Assembly (NCBI GenBank): GCA_023525975.1
Contig: CM042034.1
Location: forward strand, 6,641,501-6,705,500
Length of the DNA: 64,000 nt
Source: Smallanthus sonchifolius
Taxonomy: Eukaryota > Streptophyta > Magnoliopsida > Asterales > Asteraceae
Reading direction: 5' to 3'
Shown here: one piece after another, positions 55,854 through 64,000 of the stretch
Layout of the letters: the number at the start of each line of letters is the position of its first letter
Position numbering within the stretch: the first letter of the stretch is position 1
Made by a program: the position numbers and the translations under genes
The notes under the pieces: generated by a model
The model's database searches: none
The model's input: the letters and a program-made list of their open reading frames with translations, nothing else
What the model was told of the DNA's origin: nothing

Positions 55854-57827
55854 CTAAATTACTCGCTTGTTGTCGGGAAAAAACATATTGCTACCTATCT
55901 CCCCTTGGTCATCAATCATCCACAACGTGTTGAAAGAATACTCCCAAATCGGAGAAGGTGCTATTTCACAGTATGTACCAAAACCATGTCCTATACAATC
56001 ATCTTCAAGTAAACTCATATCTTTCCATATCTCATCCATTGAATTATACCCATCTTGCCCTTCACTAGTGCTATTTAGGCTACTAGCAGTACACTTCATC
56101 TTATAGTTATTGCTTTTGCATTTTGTGATAGTCATCATCTCTAACCCCCCAGTGTCATAAAAGCTTCTTTCTTTGGTTTCCGTCACTGGAATGGAATCAA
56201 CGGTTGGATTGCAAGTAATTGAGGAGTAGATCGAGGAATTCGACACTGATGGTGATGGAGATGGAGATGGAGATGGAGATGGAGATAATGCCCTTTTCTT
56301 TTCTTGTGCCATTTTCCTTGTATGGGTCCTCCAATAATTTTTAATCTCGTTGTCGGTTCGTCCAGACAGTTTTCGAGCAATTCTAGACCATCTACACATT
56401 AATATAATAATTACGTACATATAGAGAACAAAAAGTGTTGATAAGAGAAAAACAAGTAAAACTAACTTGTCATTAACTTTTATTCTTTAAACAATTAAAC
56501 TAGAACTAACATACAGTAAAGATGATAAACACTTGTTCTTTGTCATTTCTTGGCATCAATCATCATAAAAGGCCACTAGGCATATGATAATTGATAAGTG
56601 TAACTGTGGAGACTTAGCTTGATTTCCAGCTTGTGGGGACGTATACAGCTTGATTTCCAGCTAACCATTGGCTTCCCAGTTATTATAATTTTATAAATTA
56701 TTATTTATTACATAAAAGCTGATCACTACATTCTGAAGCTAGTATTTTGATATTATAATTTGTTTTCATACATGCAAGTTATGTAACCTTTGAAACAAGA
56801 TTTATAAAAGTAATTATGTATATGTTTTAAGATAAGTTTAATAATATTATTTTTTTTAGATATCATATAAAAATTTGAAGTTATTGTTTTGAAACCAGCT
56901 GGAAGTAACTAATCAAGTAATTAATTAGCTTAACTTATGATTACCATTAGCAAGTAAATATGATTGAATTATAGCAATATTCACTCTCAAAACTTCAAGG
57001 CATATTGGAGTTACACTAAGGCCATTCAAATATGCAAACATGCTTTGTCGAATCCTCATATAATGGTAGAATAATTCGAGTTAGCTTTATAAGTTCATGA
57101 ACTAAATAAAAAGTAAGAAAAGAGAATTAGAATAAATACTAAGTTCCTAAATACGTGTAATCAATATCATGGATTAAAAAGATATTTATAGAATGTAAAA
57201 GAAATATCTCAGTATATTTTAAATAAGAAAAAAAAAACTCTACTCCATATCATGATTAACCTTTAGAAATTTTTATCATAATTATTTCAAATTATACGAA
57301 ATTGAAAAACAATGATAAAAAAATAATAATTAAAGATATAAGATTAAAATATCAAACCTATTTCCCCATTTAGAGTGAAGCTCAACGATTCGACGTTCTT
57401 CTTGAGGAGTCATCTTGCCTCTTTTCAAACCTGGGTGCAGATAGTTTACCCATCTCAGTCTGCAACTCTTTCCACTTCTTTTTAAACCTGAATAATTGAA
57501 ATTTCAAGAAAACAATTCCCCAAAAATATGTATTTGGGTAGGTTAGAAAATTAAATCAAGAAGATTAATTTACAAGAATATATATAATTGTTTAATTACT
57601 TCATCATTTCCATGGCCAACAAAATCATATCTTTAATCCTAACAGTAACCAATTACTACCTATTTTTTCATTTTTGTTTCTCCCGCCACCTTCAAACCTG
57701 AAACTTTTGCTATGAAATCCCATCGTCGATCTCCGAACATGTTGACGAAAGAAACCAACTGAACATCTTCTTGTTCAGTCCATGGCCCTTTCCTCATCAT
57801 CTTCATCATCTCATCTTCTTGTCCCAT
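55854..57827 (-). CDS. R2R3-MYB transcription factor, MYB48/MYB59-like, three exons, 265 aa
   Basis: Exons 57698-57827, 57358-57487 and 55854-56391, all with GT...AG introns (210 and 966 bp) and consistent phases; the 130-bp first and second exons are typical of plant R2R3-MYB genes. R2 spans about 13-64 (Trp 16, 36, 56; GPWTEQEDVQLVSFVNMFGD). R3 spans about 67-112 (Met69 in place of the first Trp, Trp 88 and 107; GKMTPQEERRIVELHSKWGN, RWSRIARKLSGRTDNEIKNY). WRTHTRKMAQEKKR follows the domain. The DRRWDFIAKVSG and KMTPQEER words match the MYB48/MYB59 subgroup of Arabidopsis as I recall it, whose genes are known for alternative splicing of the first introns. An (SP)n stretch after the domain is encoded by a GGAGAT-type microsatellite (about 56255-56285). 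The C-terminal region is acidic with Trp (WEYSFNTLWMID), likely activating. Nuclear DNA binding is inferred from family. No defects. Confidence 0.92.
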
Positions 57828-57897
57828 TTTCTATCTTTTTTTTATCTCTTTCTCAAATATATATCTTGTGATGTGAGTAGGACTAAATTAGGGTTCT

Positions 57898-57905
57898 TAT
57901 TTATA
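57898..57905 (-). promoter_or_regulatory. TATA box of the MYB gene
   Basis: The minus strand reads TATAAATA 71 bp upstream of the ATG, giving a predicted leader of about 40 nt (GAGAAAGAGATAAAAAAAAG). A second TATATAT at 57857 is too close to the ATG to be preferred. Confidence 0.5.
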
Positions 57906-58715
57906 CTGATGTTCTTATCATCTTGACATATTGTTTAGTGAGTGGAGAGTTACAATGTTGTGATAGGGTTTTGAGTATGACTGGAGACTTAATCTTCACC
58001 GTACATGTGTTGGTGGGGTTCTTCTGATAAGGGAACCCTACAATGGTCACAAAGTTGGTGACGTCAGCCCATTTATAAATTTTTTTATTGGGGGTGGGGG
58101 TGTTTGATTTAATCCCTCTTTTTGTTTCACCGAATGGCCGTTGATAAGTGGATGTAGTTTTCATCATGCTCCTACAAAACACTATTTGCCTTCACCTTTA
58201 CTCTTTGTCTTTCATGTTAAATATATATTCAGGTCGGTTGACAACTTGGGCACTCTTGGAAATTATTATCCTTCCACGTTAGCTTAAAAAATCACAACAC
58301 TTTGATAATTAACATATACAAAAATGCTTAACAATCTCAACTCGGAACGTGTTATGTGTTATATAATAAGATTATAAAGGAGTTGATGTGTTGCGATACA
58401 TAGGTTAAATGGGACATAAACCGGTTCGTGGGTTACCCCACATACATATACATATGTATACAATCACATACTGTTAGAAAACTGTGACTTTTTTTCTGAC
58501 TTTGATACAACTCTATTATATATAAAATACTTTTATTTCACTAACTTAATTACATGTGTTATATGCATATGTATTTGCATGTGCACCATCGGAATACATT
58601 ACTCAAAAATAATTGTATAAGTATATGTGAATGTGTTTGTGTATACACCAAGTTACACATACACGTACCATACACATATATATATACATACACATGCGTA
58701 CACATCGAGTGAACA
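57906..58715. other. MYB upstream region, no gene
   Basis: Presumed promoter of the minus-strand MYB gene, then AT-rich sequence with ACATATACATA words up to the CACTA-2 boundary. A 93-codon minus-strand ORF (57901-58182) has no recognisable domain. Confidence 0.4.
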
Positions 58716-58734
58716 CACTACAAGAAAACTAGGC

Positions 58735-58890
58735 ATTAACGGCGACACCCAGAAATGTCGACGCTATTGATGGTGATCCGTGTCTCCAAGATCTGACGGT
58801 TACCAAGAATTTAATCGGACGACCAATGTTGTTTTAGCAGTAGCGGCGACGTTATTAGCGGCGACCGTCGCCGCTATTGCTCTATAGCGG
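58735..58890. repeat. Left subterminal GCGGCGAC array of CACTA-2
   Basis: About five GCGGCGAC/GTCGCCGC words, the best pair being TAGCGGCGACCGTCGCCGCTA near 58855-58877. Sparser than the right end. Confidence 0.75.
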
Positions 58891-58898
58891 GAATAACT

Positions 58899-59265
58899 CG
58901 ATCAGTCCCTGCTTTCCCTCCATTCTCACCCTCTCTCTCTCACTTATCCCAAGCCGACGATCTCCTATTCTCCGGCGACCAACCCTCCCTGCTCCGACCG
59001 CCCCTCCCTGCTCCGACACCCCTCCCAGCTCCGACGACGGCTACGACCACCCCCTCCCTGCTGTGAAGACTGCTCAGACCACAGCCTCAAACGATTTGTC
59101 GGCGACCAGCCTCGAACGATTTGCCGGCGACCAGCCTCGAACGATTTGCCGACGAAGATTGCTCCGACCACCAACACCGTCACCCCACCTATCTGCAGCT
59201 GCTGTCAACCGTCGCAAGACTGCCGTCGATTCCGATACTTTCAATCAACATCAACTTGGTACTTT
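58899..59265 (+). other. Probable leader or captured exon of CACTA-2
   Basis: GC-rich, with a CTCTCTCTCAC leader and an open frame rich in Pro, Ser and Arg. CGAACGATTTGCCGGCGACC is repeated about three times at 59088-59155. It ends at a possible donor ACTTTAG|GTAACATT at 59266. The sequence contrasts with the AT-rich surroundings and could be captured host DNA. No domain recognised; translation uncertain. Confidence 0.4.
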
Positions 59266-59464
59266 AGGTAACATTACCAACTTAAAATCTCATTATATAT
59301 ATGACCGATTATTAATAGGAACCCAGATTTGTCAATTGTTTAAAATAAGCTATTCGAATCGAAATTGGAACCGGACATAATTCAATAACCATTTGCATAA
59401 AACATATTAGTTCTCTTATTCTAGACATGGATGCTAGGTTTGACATATGTGGTTTTAATTTATT

Positions 59465-59850
59465 TTAAATTAAATGTATTTGTATGTATGTATATATGTT
59501 TATGTATTATGTATGTATTTGTATGTGTGTATGTATGCATATATCTTGAATATGGTTATGTTTGTATATATAGGGTTGTATAAAAATTAATATATATATA
59601 TATATATAGGTTTTTTTAATTTAAATGTATTTTGTATGTATGCATGTATGTATGTTGTATATTTTTGTGTGTGTGTGTATATGTATGTATATATGTTTAT
59701 GTATATGTATCTATTGGTATGCGTGTATGTATGTATGTGTGTGTATATGTATGTATATATGTTTATGTATTATGTATCTATTGGTATGTGTGTATGTATG
59801 TATGTGTGTGTATATGTATGTATATTAGTAATATGAACACACACTGTTTG
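59465..59850 (+). repeat. (TATG)n-type microsatellite in CACTA-2
   Basis: TATGTATG, TGTGTGTATATG and TATATATA words with a duplicated block of about 75 bp (ATTGGTATGCGTGTATG near 59714 and ATTGGTATGTGTGTATG near 59788). The overlapping ORFs in it are repeat readings. Confidence 0.8.
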
Positions 59851-60117
59851 ACCTGAAATGTGTATACATGTATATGTATGTATTGGTTTGTATAAATTTA
59901 ATTTTAAAGTTAAGCATAGGAAAAAGCATTGCATTATTACAGAATTCTTTACATTAAACTATAATTTCTTAATTAGGTCTTATCCCCAACACCACTACTG
60001 TTATTATTAATTAATTAACTTTATCTAATACCCCCCACCCCACCCTACCCACCCCTTGTATAGAAGATGCAAAGTTCACATCATTTTGATTACCTTAAAT
60101 TATGTTTCAGCTTCATC

Positions 60118-61473
60118 ATGGTTGTCGATAAAAGTTGGCTTAAAAATTTAAACCGTAGCTCAGAGGAGTATGAAAAAGGACTCGAGTCTTTTATCGAGAT
60201 GTGCAAAGATTATGTCGACAAAAGAGGCTTTGTGTTTTGTCCTTCATCATCATCTCAAGCGCCGGATTCTTTTGAGCAGTCGCAGGTGCAGCCTACACTC
60301 CTCTACACACAGGTAAAATGAATCATTTGACCCGTTTAGAATCGAAACTTGTATGTATGTAGACATATATGTGTATAATGAATCATTTGACCCGTTTAGC
60401 TTATAAAGTTCTATGTATGTAGACATATATATGTAAAATGAATCATTTGACCCGTTTAGACTTGAAAGTTCTATGTATGTAGACATATATGTGTAAAATG
60501 AATCATTTGACCCGTTTAGCTTTTAAAGTTCTATGTATGTAGACATATATATGTAAAATGAATCATTTGACCCGTTTAGACTCGAAACTTGTATGTATGT
60601 AGACATTTATATGTAAAATGAATCATTTGACCCGTTTAGCCTTTAAAGTCCTATGTATGTAGACATATATATGTAAAAGGAATCATTTGACCCGTTTAGA
60701 CTTGAAAGTTCTATGTATGTAGACATATATATGTAAAACGAATCATTTGACCCGTTTAGACTCGAAACTTGTATATATGTAGACATTTATATGTAAAATG
60801 AATCATTTGACCCGTTTAGCCTTTAAAGTCCTATGTATGTAGACATATATATGTAAAAGGAATCATTTGACCCGTTTAGACTTGAAAGTTCTATGTATGT
60901 AGACATATATATGTAAAAGGAATCATTTGACCCGTTTAGACTCGAAACTTGTATGTATGTAGACATTTATATGTAAAATGAATCATTTGACCCGTTTAGC
61001 CTTTAAAGTCCTATGTATGTAGACATATATATGTAAAAGGAATCATTTGACCCGTTTAGACTCGAAACTTGTATGTATGTAGATATTTATATGTAAAATG
61101 AATCATTTGACCCGTTTAGCCTTTAAAGTCCTATGTATGTAGACATATATATGTAAAAAGAATCATTTGACCCGTTTAGAGTTGAAAGTTCTATGTTCGT
61201 AGACATATATATGTAAAATGAATCATTTGACCCGTTTTGACCGGAAAACTTGTATGCATGTATATATATATGTAAAATGAATTGTTTTGACTTGAAACTT
61301 TTATGTAGACATATATATGTAATAACTAAATTTGTATGTAATTGTAGGAACTAACTAACATGTTGTTCGACGACCCGACTTTTAGAGATAAACTTAACAA
61401 GTTTAATCTTTCACAAATGGGACAAAGTAGCAGTGCCAACGACGAGGGCGACGACAATATGGATGAAGATTAA
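60118..61473 (+). CDS. Two-exon CACTA-2 ORF, Transposase-associated domain with acidic tail, 106 aa
   Basis: Exon a (60118-60312) encodes MVVDKSWLKNLNRSSEEYEK then GLESFIEMCKDYVDKRGFVF, CP and a Ser/Gln-rich stretch ending LLYTQ; it follows an acceptor TTATGTTTCAG|. The DKSWLKNLxRSSxEYExGxxxF pattern is the N-terminal transposase-associated domain of TNP2-type CACTA transposases, though the downstream zinc-ligand part is cut short after FCP. Exon b (61348-61473) encodes ELTNMLFDDPTFRDKLNKFN, then SQMGQSS and an acidic end DEGDDNMDED. The splice sites ACACAG|GTAAAATG and TTGTAG|GAACTA join in phase 0. The whole DDE transposase is absent. The intron is largely a 60-bp satellite. It may be a decoy or regulatory DNA-binding peptide, or simply a relic; no function shown. 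Confidence 0.6.
60310..61265 (+). repeat. 60-bp minisatellite, about 16 copies, with 180-bp higher-order pattern
   Basis: Strict 60-bp period; unit core GTAAAATGAATCATTTGACC then CGTTTAG, a variable 12-base segment, and TATGTATGTAGACATATATAT. Variable segments cycle as A (ACTCGAAACTTG), B (CCTTTAAAGTCC) and C (ACTTGAAAGTTC) from 60541 on, giving ABC trimers of 180 bp. The first unit supplies the intron's 5' splice site. Confidence 0.92.
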
Positions 61474-61679
61474 TTGTTTAGTTTTTATGTTGTATTAACA
61501 TTCGGAATAACTTAAATGGGTCAAAAATCTTTACATTATGTTTTAACTTTATATATTAGTAATTTTATGCTTATGTTTCTGTTATATTCGGCAAAAAAAT
61601 GCAGGTTTTGTAATTATGTTTGTTTTAGAAAACTGGAAATAATGAAAATGCAGAAAAAACTGTAAAAAACGGACAGGAG

Positions 61680-61925
61680 TATTAGCGGCGACAACTCGAG
61701 TATTAGCGGCGACATTGTCGCCGCTAATAGTCAACCATTAGCGGCGACGCCAGGTTGTCGCCGCTAATAGTCAACCATTAGCGGCGACTACGGGTAATAG
61801 CGGCGACATGCGGAGTATTAGCGGCGAAGTATTAGCGGCGACTTATTTGCGGCGACTGTCGCCGCTATTAGTATTAGCGGCGACATTTCGGAGCATTAGC
61901 GGCGACATTTGTCGCCACTATTGGC
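61680..61925. repeat. Right subterminal GCGGCGAC array of CACTA-2
   Basis: About a dozen (T)TAGCGGCGAC words, several paired with inverted GTCGCCGCTAA to form hairpins such as TTAGCGGCGACATTGTCGCC. Same architecture as CACTA-1 but unrelated palindrome sequence. Confidence 0.88.
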
Positions 61926-61984
61926 CAAATTCTTTGTAGTGACATATATACATACACATACACACACATCCGTGTATATATATA

Positions 61985-63015
61985 GGGTAAAATTCATAAG
62001 AAAACTAACATTTAGGGAGAGAACTAGAGAACTCCTCTTTAAAGGTAAAAAAAATCATAACTCAAAATATAAATCAAAAACTAAAAAAGTGATTCGGAGA
62101 CCTTGTTTCTCACGTCGTCCTCGTTCAAAAAAAATAAAAAATAAAATAAAATAATAGTCGGTTTAGCTTTAGGGTTTAGTTTTTGGGTTTAGCTTTAGGG
62201 TTTAGCTTTTGGGTTTAGCTTTTGGGTTTAGCTTTAGGGTTTAGTTTTTGGGTTTAACTTAGCTTTTAGGTTAGGTTTTTGGATGGGGGGTTTAAGTTTT
62301 TTTGGGGTGGGTGGGGTGGGGTTAGGTTTTTGGGTGGGGTGAGGGGTTAAGGTTTTTGGAGGTGGGTTGGGTTTTTGGGGTGGTACTACACATATGCAGT
62401 ATTACATTTAGGGTTAGGTTTTTGAGGATAGGGGGTAGGTGCGGTGGGTTTAGGTTTTTGGGTAGGGGTGTGTGGGGTGGATGGGTTTAGGTTTTTGGGT
62501 GGGAGTGGGTGAGTTTAGATTTTTGGGTGGGGGTTGGTGGGGGGTTTAGGTTTTTGGGTGGGGCTGGGTGGGAGGTTTAGGTTTTTGGGTGGGGGTGTGT
62601 GGGGGGGTTAGGTTTTTGGGTAGGGGTGGGTGTGGTGGGTTTAGGTTTTTGGAGGTGGGTGTGGGGGGTTTATGTTTTTAGGTGAGGGTGGGGTGTGGGT
62701 TTAGGTTTTTGGGGTTGTGTTATGTTTTTTGGGTGATACTACACATATGTAATATTGAAAATAGTAAGAAAAAAACGACGAGTTAATTCTTATTTTTTAT
62801 AACGTTATTTATACTCAAATGAAAGATAAAGAAATTCTTGATTTAATGGTGCAATTTTTTTAAAAAAATAATAATGTATGCAAAAGATAGAAATGTTTAA
62901 AGATTTATATATTTTAAGTTCTAATTTTACCCTTGCTCTTTAAAATTTCACCTTTTCTTTTCTTAGTGGTTCTCTAGTTCTCTCATTAAAGTGGATTCTC
63001 TCATGAATTCAACTC
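61985..63015. mobile_element. TIR element E2 inserted in TA-rich microsatellite
   Basis: The left end GGGTAAAATTCATAAGAAAAC and right end complement GAGTTGAATTCATGAGAGAATC extend as an imperfect inverted repeat to AGAGAACTAGAGAAC. TA tracts flank both sides. The middle (62155-62740) is a G-rich minisatellite of GGTTTAGGTTTTTGGGTGGG units that includes TTTAGGG words. The right half aligns with E1. Non-coding. Confidence 0.65.
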
Positions 63016-63024
63016 TATATATAC

Positions 63025-63056
<32 letters not shown>

Positions 63057-63235
63057 CTTGTTCACATACATACATATACTTATATGCATATGCATACACA
63101 TGTACAAGCACATACACATACACACATACATGTATACATACAAAAAGACATACATATACGTGTACACACACATACATATATAGATACACATGCATACACA
63201 TCATGTTCACATACATACACATACACATAATCATT
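63016..63235. repeat. (ACATAT)n / (ACAC)n microsatellite
   Basis: Alternating purine-pyrimidine tract of TATATACATA, ACACATACA and CATGTAC words. ORFs in it on both strands are repeat readings. Confidence 0.85.
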
Positions 63236-63276
63236 CAAGAATAATAAATTCCACAAAATACATTCATTCAACAATG

Positions 63277-64000
63277 TTTTTTTTTCGGAAGGCAAATTTT
63301 ATTAGAGAGGACCCAACGAAATACAAGGAAAACAACACCGAACAATTATACGGAATACAAGGAACTTACAAATATACATAAAGGAGAACTATACATCTAC
63401 TTTTGAAGCATAGAAATCCAAGCGATTTGATGTCTTCAATAATCTTCTCTGGATATGTCTTTCTATTTGAGAATTGAATTTCATTCATTGCTTTCATATA
63501 AACCAACACGAGATAATTATGATGCCTTTAACCACCTCTTTTTTTGACGGATCCACTGAAGATTATAAGTGAATATCAAAAAGGCCTCTTACCGAAAAGA
63601 AAAGCGAAGATATGAGGGATCTTGCACGATTTACTAACAAATTTCCAAATGACCGTGGTAGCATAACAGGTCGTAAATAGGTGGACTTCTGATTCCGAAA
63701 CATCTCCACAAAGTGGATAGAAAAGAGAGGGGCTAGTATACTTCGCTTTTGGAGAGCCGACAGAGTAAGGAGACGGTTCAATTCAGCTCTCCAACATGAG
63801 ATGTTGCATTTTCTTGGGACCCGATTACACCAAGAAAAATTATACGAGTCACTAGTTGTGGATGCCTCTTGAGTTAACTTCTTAACCGATCTAACATAGA
63901 ACTTATTTATAGGGTCTCCCAGCCACATCCAAGTATCAAGACCACCATTTGGAGTAACATGCCTAAGAAGTAACATACAACTTGCGAGTTCCTCGACTTC
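63277..64000 (-). mobile_element. LINE (non-LTR retrotransposon) 3' part, runs off the window
   Basis: On the minus strand a reverse-transcriptase zinc-binding coding region is followed by a 3' UTR with AATAAAATTTG and a short poly-A tail at 63285-63277 (poly-T on +). The 5' part continues past 64000. Frameshifted, so this copy is likely inactive. Confidence 0.75.
63563..63976 (-). pseudogene. LINE reverse transcriptase C-terminus, zf-RVT region
   Basis: The frame reads LDTWMWLGDPINKFYVRSVK then SYNFSWCNRVPRKCNISCWR and AELNRLLTLSALQKRSI, the zf-RVT block that follows the RT domain in plant LINEs. After about residue 85 the correct reading shifts frame: CGDVSESEVHLFTTCYATTV and IWKFVS are in the next frame, completing the zinc-binding cysteines. 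One indel therefore disrupts the domain. The upstream RT lies beyond the window end. Confidence 0.78.

Larger units (their letters stand above)
58716..61941 (+). mobile_element. Small CACTA element CACTA-2 (3.2 kb)
   Basis: The left terminus CACTACAAGAAAACTAGGC and the inward right terminus CACTACAAAGAATTTGGCC share the CACTACAA start; a perfect ACA duplication flanks them (58713-58715, 61942-61944). Subterminal arrays of TTAGCGGCGAC / GTCGCCGCTAA words occur at both ends. Inside are a probable leader exon, a two-exon 106-aa ORF and a large intron minisatellite. No full transposase, so non-autonomous. Confidence 0.9.

Noticed and set aside
59625..59856. Three overlapping Cys/Tyr/Val-rich ORFs
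   Set aside because: Frame readings of the TATG microsatellite.
60310..61265. Regularly spaced repeats resembling a CRISPR array
   Set aside because: Plant nuclear intron satellite with contiguous 60-bp units and no unique spacers or cas genes.
62155..62740. Interstitial telomere tract
   Set aside because: TTTAGGG appears only inside longer variable G-rich units shared with E1, so it is an element minisatellite rather than a telomeric array.
62991..63295. His/Thr-rich and Met/Tyr/Val-rich ORFs on both strands
   Set aside because: Readings of the ACATAC microsatellite.

Overview
The window is nuclear DNA of a flowering plant. It is AT-rich, with introns, TATA and AATAAA signals, plant-type R2R3-MYB and DUF1635 genes, and a dense load of plant transposable elements. 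The repeat style (Tekay/Del-like Ty3/gypsy chromoviruses, CACTA elements with palindromic subterminal arrays, Helitron-like ends with a CCGTGTAATACACGG-type hairpin) recalls Asteraceae, but this rests on recall and no search was run.

Layout. 1-5.7 kb is a graveyard of Helitron-like elements, CACTA subterminal relics and a decayed Ty1/copia element. 5.78-7.62 kb holds a complete two-exon DUF1635 gene on the minus strand, with an inverted-repeat MITE in its intron. 9.83-18.58 kb is a complete minus-strand Ty3/gypsy element (A) with near-identical LTRs and one unbroken 1466-codon gag-pol frame. 18.6-20.7 kb is more Helitron-like debris. 20,847-45,131 is one CACTA transposon with TIRs and a perfect TAA target duplication. 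Its plant transposase (Ptta/En/Spm, Transposase_24-like) gene is split by about 20.5 kb of fused gypsy elements: B in LTR-internal-LTR-internal order, then chimeric with C, which carries an extra ORF upstream of gag. 45-55.5 kb is mostly gene-free, with a PIF/Harbinger remnant, a Helitron-like copy, TIR elements sitting in (TA)n tracts, a nested hAT-like MITE, and a gypsy relic whose chromodomain is interrupted by a solo LTR with a perfect CTAAC duplication. 55.85-57.83 kb is a complete three-exon R2R3-MYB gene of the MYB48/MYB59 type (minus). 58,716-61,941 is a second, small CACTA element (TSD ACA) carrying a two-exon 106-aa ORF and a 60-bp intron minisatellite. The window ends in the 3' part of a LINE.

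Only two ordinary host genes are well supported, the DUF1635 gene and the MYB gene. Everything else recognisable is mobile DNA. The most unusual themes are: (1) four unrelated elements (gypsy A, gypsy B, CACTA-1, CACTA-2) each carry arrays of short GC-rich palindromes, and in both gypsy LTRs the outer stem bases vary in a compensatory way between copies; (2) an extra acidic, probably coiled-coil ORF lies ahead of gag in gypsy C; (3) a miniature CACTA ORF joins a transposase-associated domain to a short acidic tail across an intron that is largely one 60-bp satellite.
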